Positions 63,463 to 64,000 of a stretch of DNA of 64,000 bases are shown here, piece by piece. The notes under the pieces were generated by a model. The model searched no databases, had not been told where the DNA came from, and saw nothing but the letters and a program-made list of their open reading frames with translations. The DNA is from Brachyspira intermedia PWS/A (GTDB lineage: Bacteria > Spirochaetota > Brachyspiria > Brachyspirales > Brachyspiraceae). How positions within the stretch are numbered: position 1 is the first letter of the stretch; every line of letters starts with the position of its first letter. The stretch is taken from positions 248,001 to 312,000 of the forward strand of contig NC_017243.1 in assembly GCF_000223215.1 (NCBI RefSeq). The letters are read 5' to 3'. The position numbers were made by a program, and so were the translations under genes.

Positions 63463-64000
63463 ATGAATAAAAAATTTGTTATGTCGTATAGCGGAGGAAA
63501 AGACAGTACTTTAGCATTATACAAAATGATTAAAGACGGATATATACCTAAATATATAATGACTACTATAAATGAAGAAGATGAACATTCATGGTTTCAT
63601 GGAATATCTAAAAAATTATTTTATGAAGTAAGTAAATGTTTAGATATTCCTCATATTGCTATCAATACCACTCATTATACTTATAGAGTAAATTTTATAG
63701 AAGAATTAAAAAAAGTTAAAGAAGAAGGAATTAATATTTGTGCTTTTGGAGATATTGATATTCAAATGCATAGAGATTGGGCTGAAAATTTATGTAAGGA
63801 ATCAGGTTTTGAATCAAAGTTTCCATTATGGCATCAGTCAAGAATATCATTAGCAAGAGAATTTGTTGATGCTGGTTTTAAGTCTAAAATAAAGATAATT
63901 GATACATCAAAACTTGATAAAAAATATTTGGGTCTTGATTTTACTAATGAACTTATTGAAGAATTCATATCTATTGGAATAGACCCTGCCGGAGAATCTG
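63463..64000 (+). CDS. Dph6/DUF71-type ATP-binding protein (3' end outside window)
   Basis: 179 codons visible. The N-terminus MNKKFVMSYSGGKDSTLALY contains the SGGKDS PP-loop of N-type ATP pyrophosphatases. ICAFGDIDIQMHRDWAENLCKESG (shown in part as FGDID and HRDWAE) and FPLWH match the diphthine-ammonia-ligase-like DUF71 family. Bacteria lack diphthamide, so the true substrate here is uncertain. The gene runs off the right edge. Confidence 0.85.
   Translation, partial: MNKKFVMSYSGGKDSTLALYKMIKDGYIPKYIMTTINEEDEHSWFHGISKKLFYEVSKCLDIPHIAINTTHYTYRVNFIEELKKVKEEGINICAFGDIDIQMHRDWAENLCKESGFESKFPLWHQSRISLAREFVDAGFKSKIKIIDTSKLDKKYLGLDFTNELIEEFISIGIDPAGES

Noticed and set aside
1-64000. tRNA or rRNA genes
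   Set aside because: I looked for the tRNA T-loop motif and acceptor pairing by eye and found no convincing case; a tRNA search program would settle it.

Overview
The window looks like chromosomal DNA of a Brachyspira species (intestinal spirochaete). The DNA is very AT-rich. The strongest taxonomic marker is a tandem cluster of genes for Vsp-type (39-kDa variable surface protein, Bhmp39) outer membrane proteins, which I know only from Brachyspira. Two large chemoreceptors, FabH, MetG, RecJ and LacI-type regulators fit the same genus. I cannot name the species from sequence alone. I saw no tRNA, rRNA, CRISPR array, prophage or intact insertion sequence.

Layout. 1-9.2 kb: end of an MFS transporter, D-aminopeptidase DppA, a NUDIX hydrolase with a three-domain kinase-phosphatase-ligase (nucleic-acid end repair), a TPR protein, a RecJ-like nuclease with a large insertion, and a broken Rpn/PD-(D/E)XK nuclease. 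9.3-17.4 kb: five intact vsp genes and one decayed partial copy, all on the minus strand. Most have a recognisable terminator, four have a good sigma-70-like promoter, and three have structured leaders. 17.7-25 kb: MoxR-type ATPase, EamA transporter, DUF3108 and DUF1858 proteins, and an operon of ExoIII, STAS protein, YggT and a TPR/Sel1 protein. 25-34.9 kb: MBL hydrolase, chemoreceptor, metG, a frameshifted ftsQ, MATE transporter and fabH, separated by repeat-rich spacers. 35.5-44.7 kb: a DUF2314-like protein with Cys/His metal-binding repeats, a YgjP-type peptidase, a second chemoreceptor followed by two orphan copies of its own tail, an M14/M99-like carboxypeptidase, a frameshifted lipoprotein and small membrane proteins. 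44.9-64 kb: PBP1A, MATE with a charged tail, ispD, a McsA/McsB-like pair, three LEA-2 paralogues, an NfnA-like flavoprotein, rplS, a LacI regulator, LemA, an amino-acid ABC importer, a site-2 protease, an envelope operon ending in YtxH, a thioesterase and the start of a Dph6-type ATPase.

Genome dynamics are the most interesting theme. The spacers hold at least four families of dispersed, mostly palindromic repeats whose GC-rich cores stand out from the background. One family has inserted between two copies of a tandem duplication, and a 20-bp GC-rich palindrome sits inside the nuclease gene, so these elements appear to move. Gene tails and terminators are duplicated behind the second chemoreceptor and the DUF2314 gene, and a vsp 3' half is duplicated with its flank, which suggests repeated recombination at gene ends. 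Two otherwise intact genes (ftsQ and a lipoprotein) are out of frame by exactly one base at an identical A7 tract. That is either a homopolymer sequence error, phase variation, or frame recovery by slippage.
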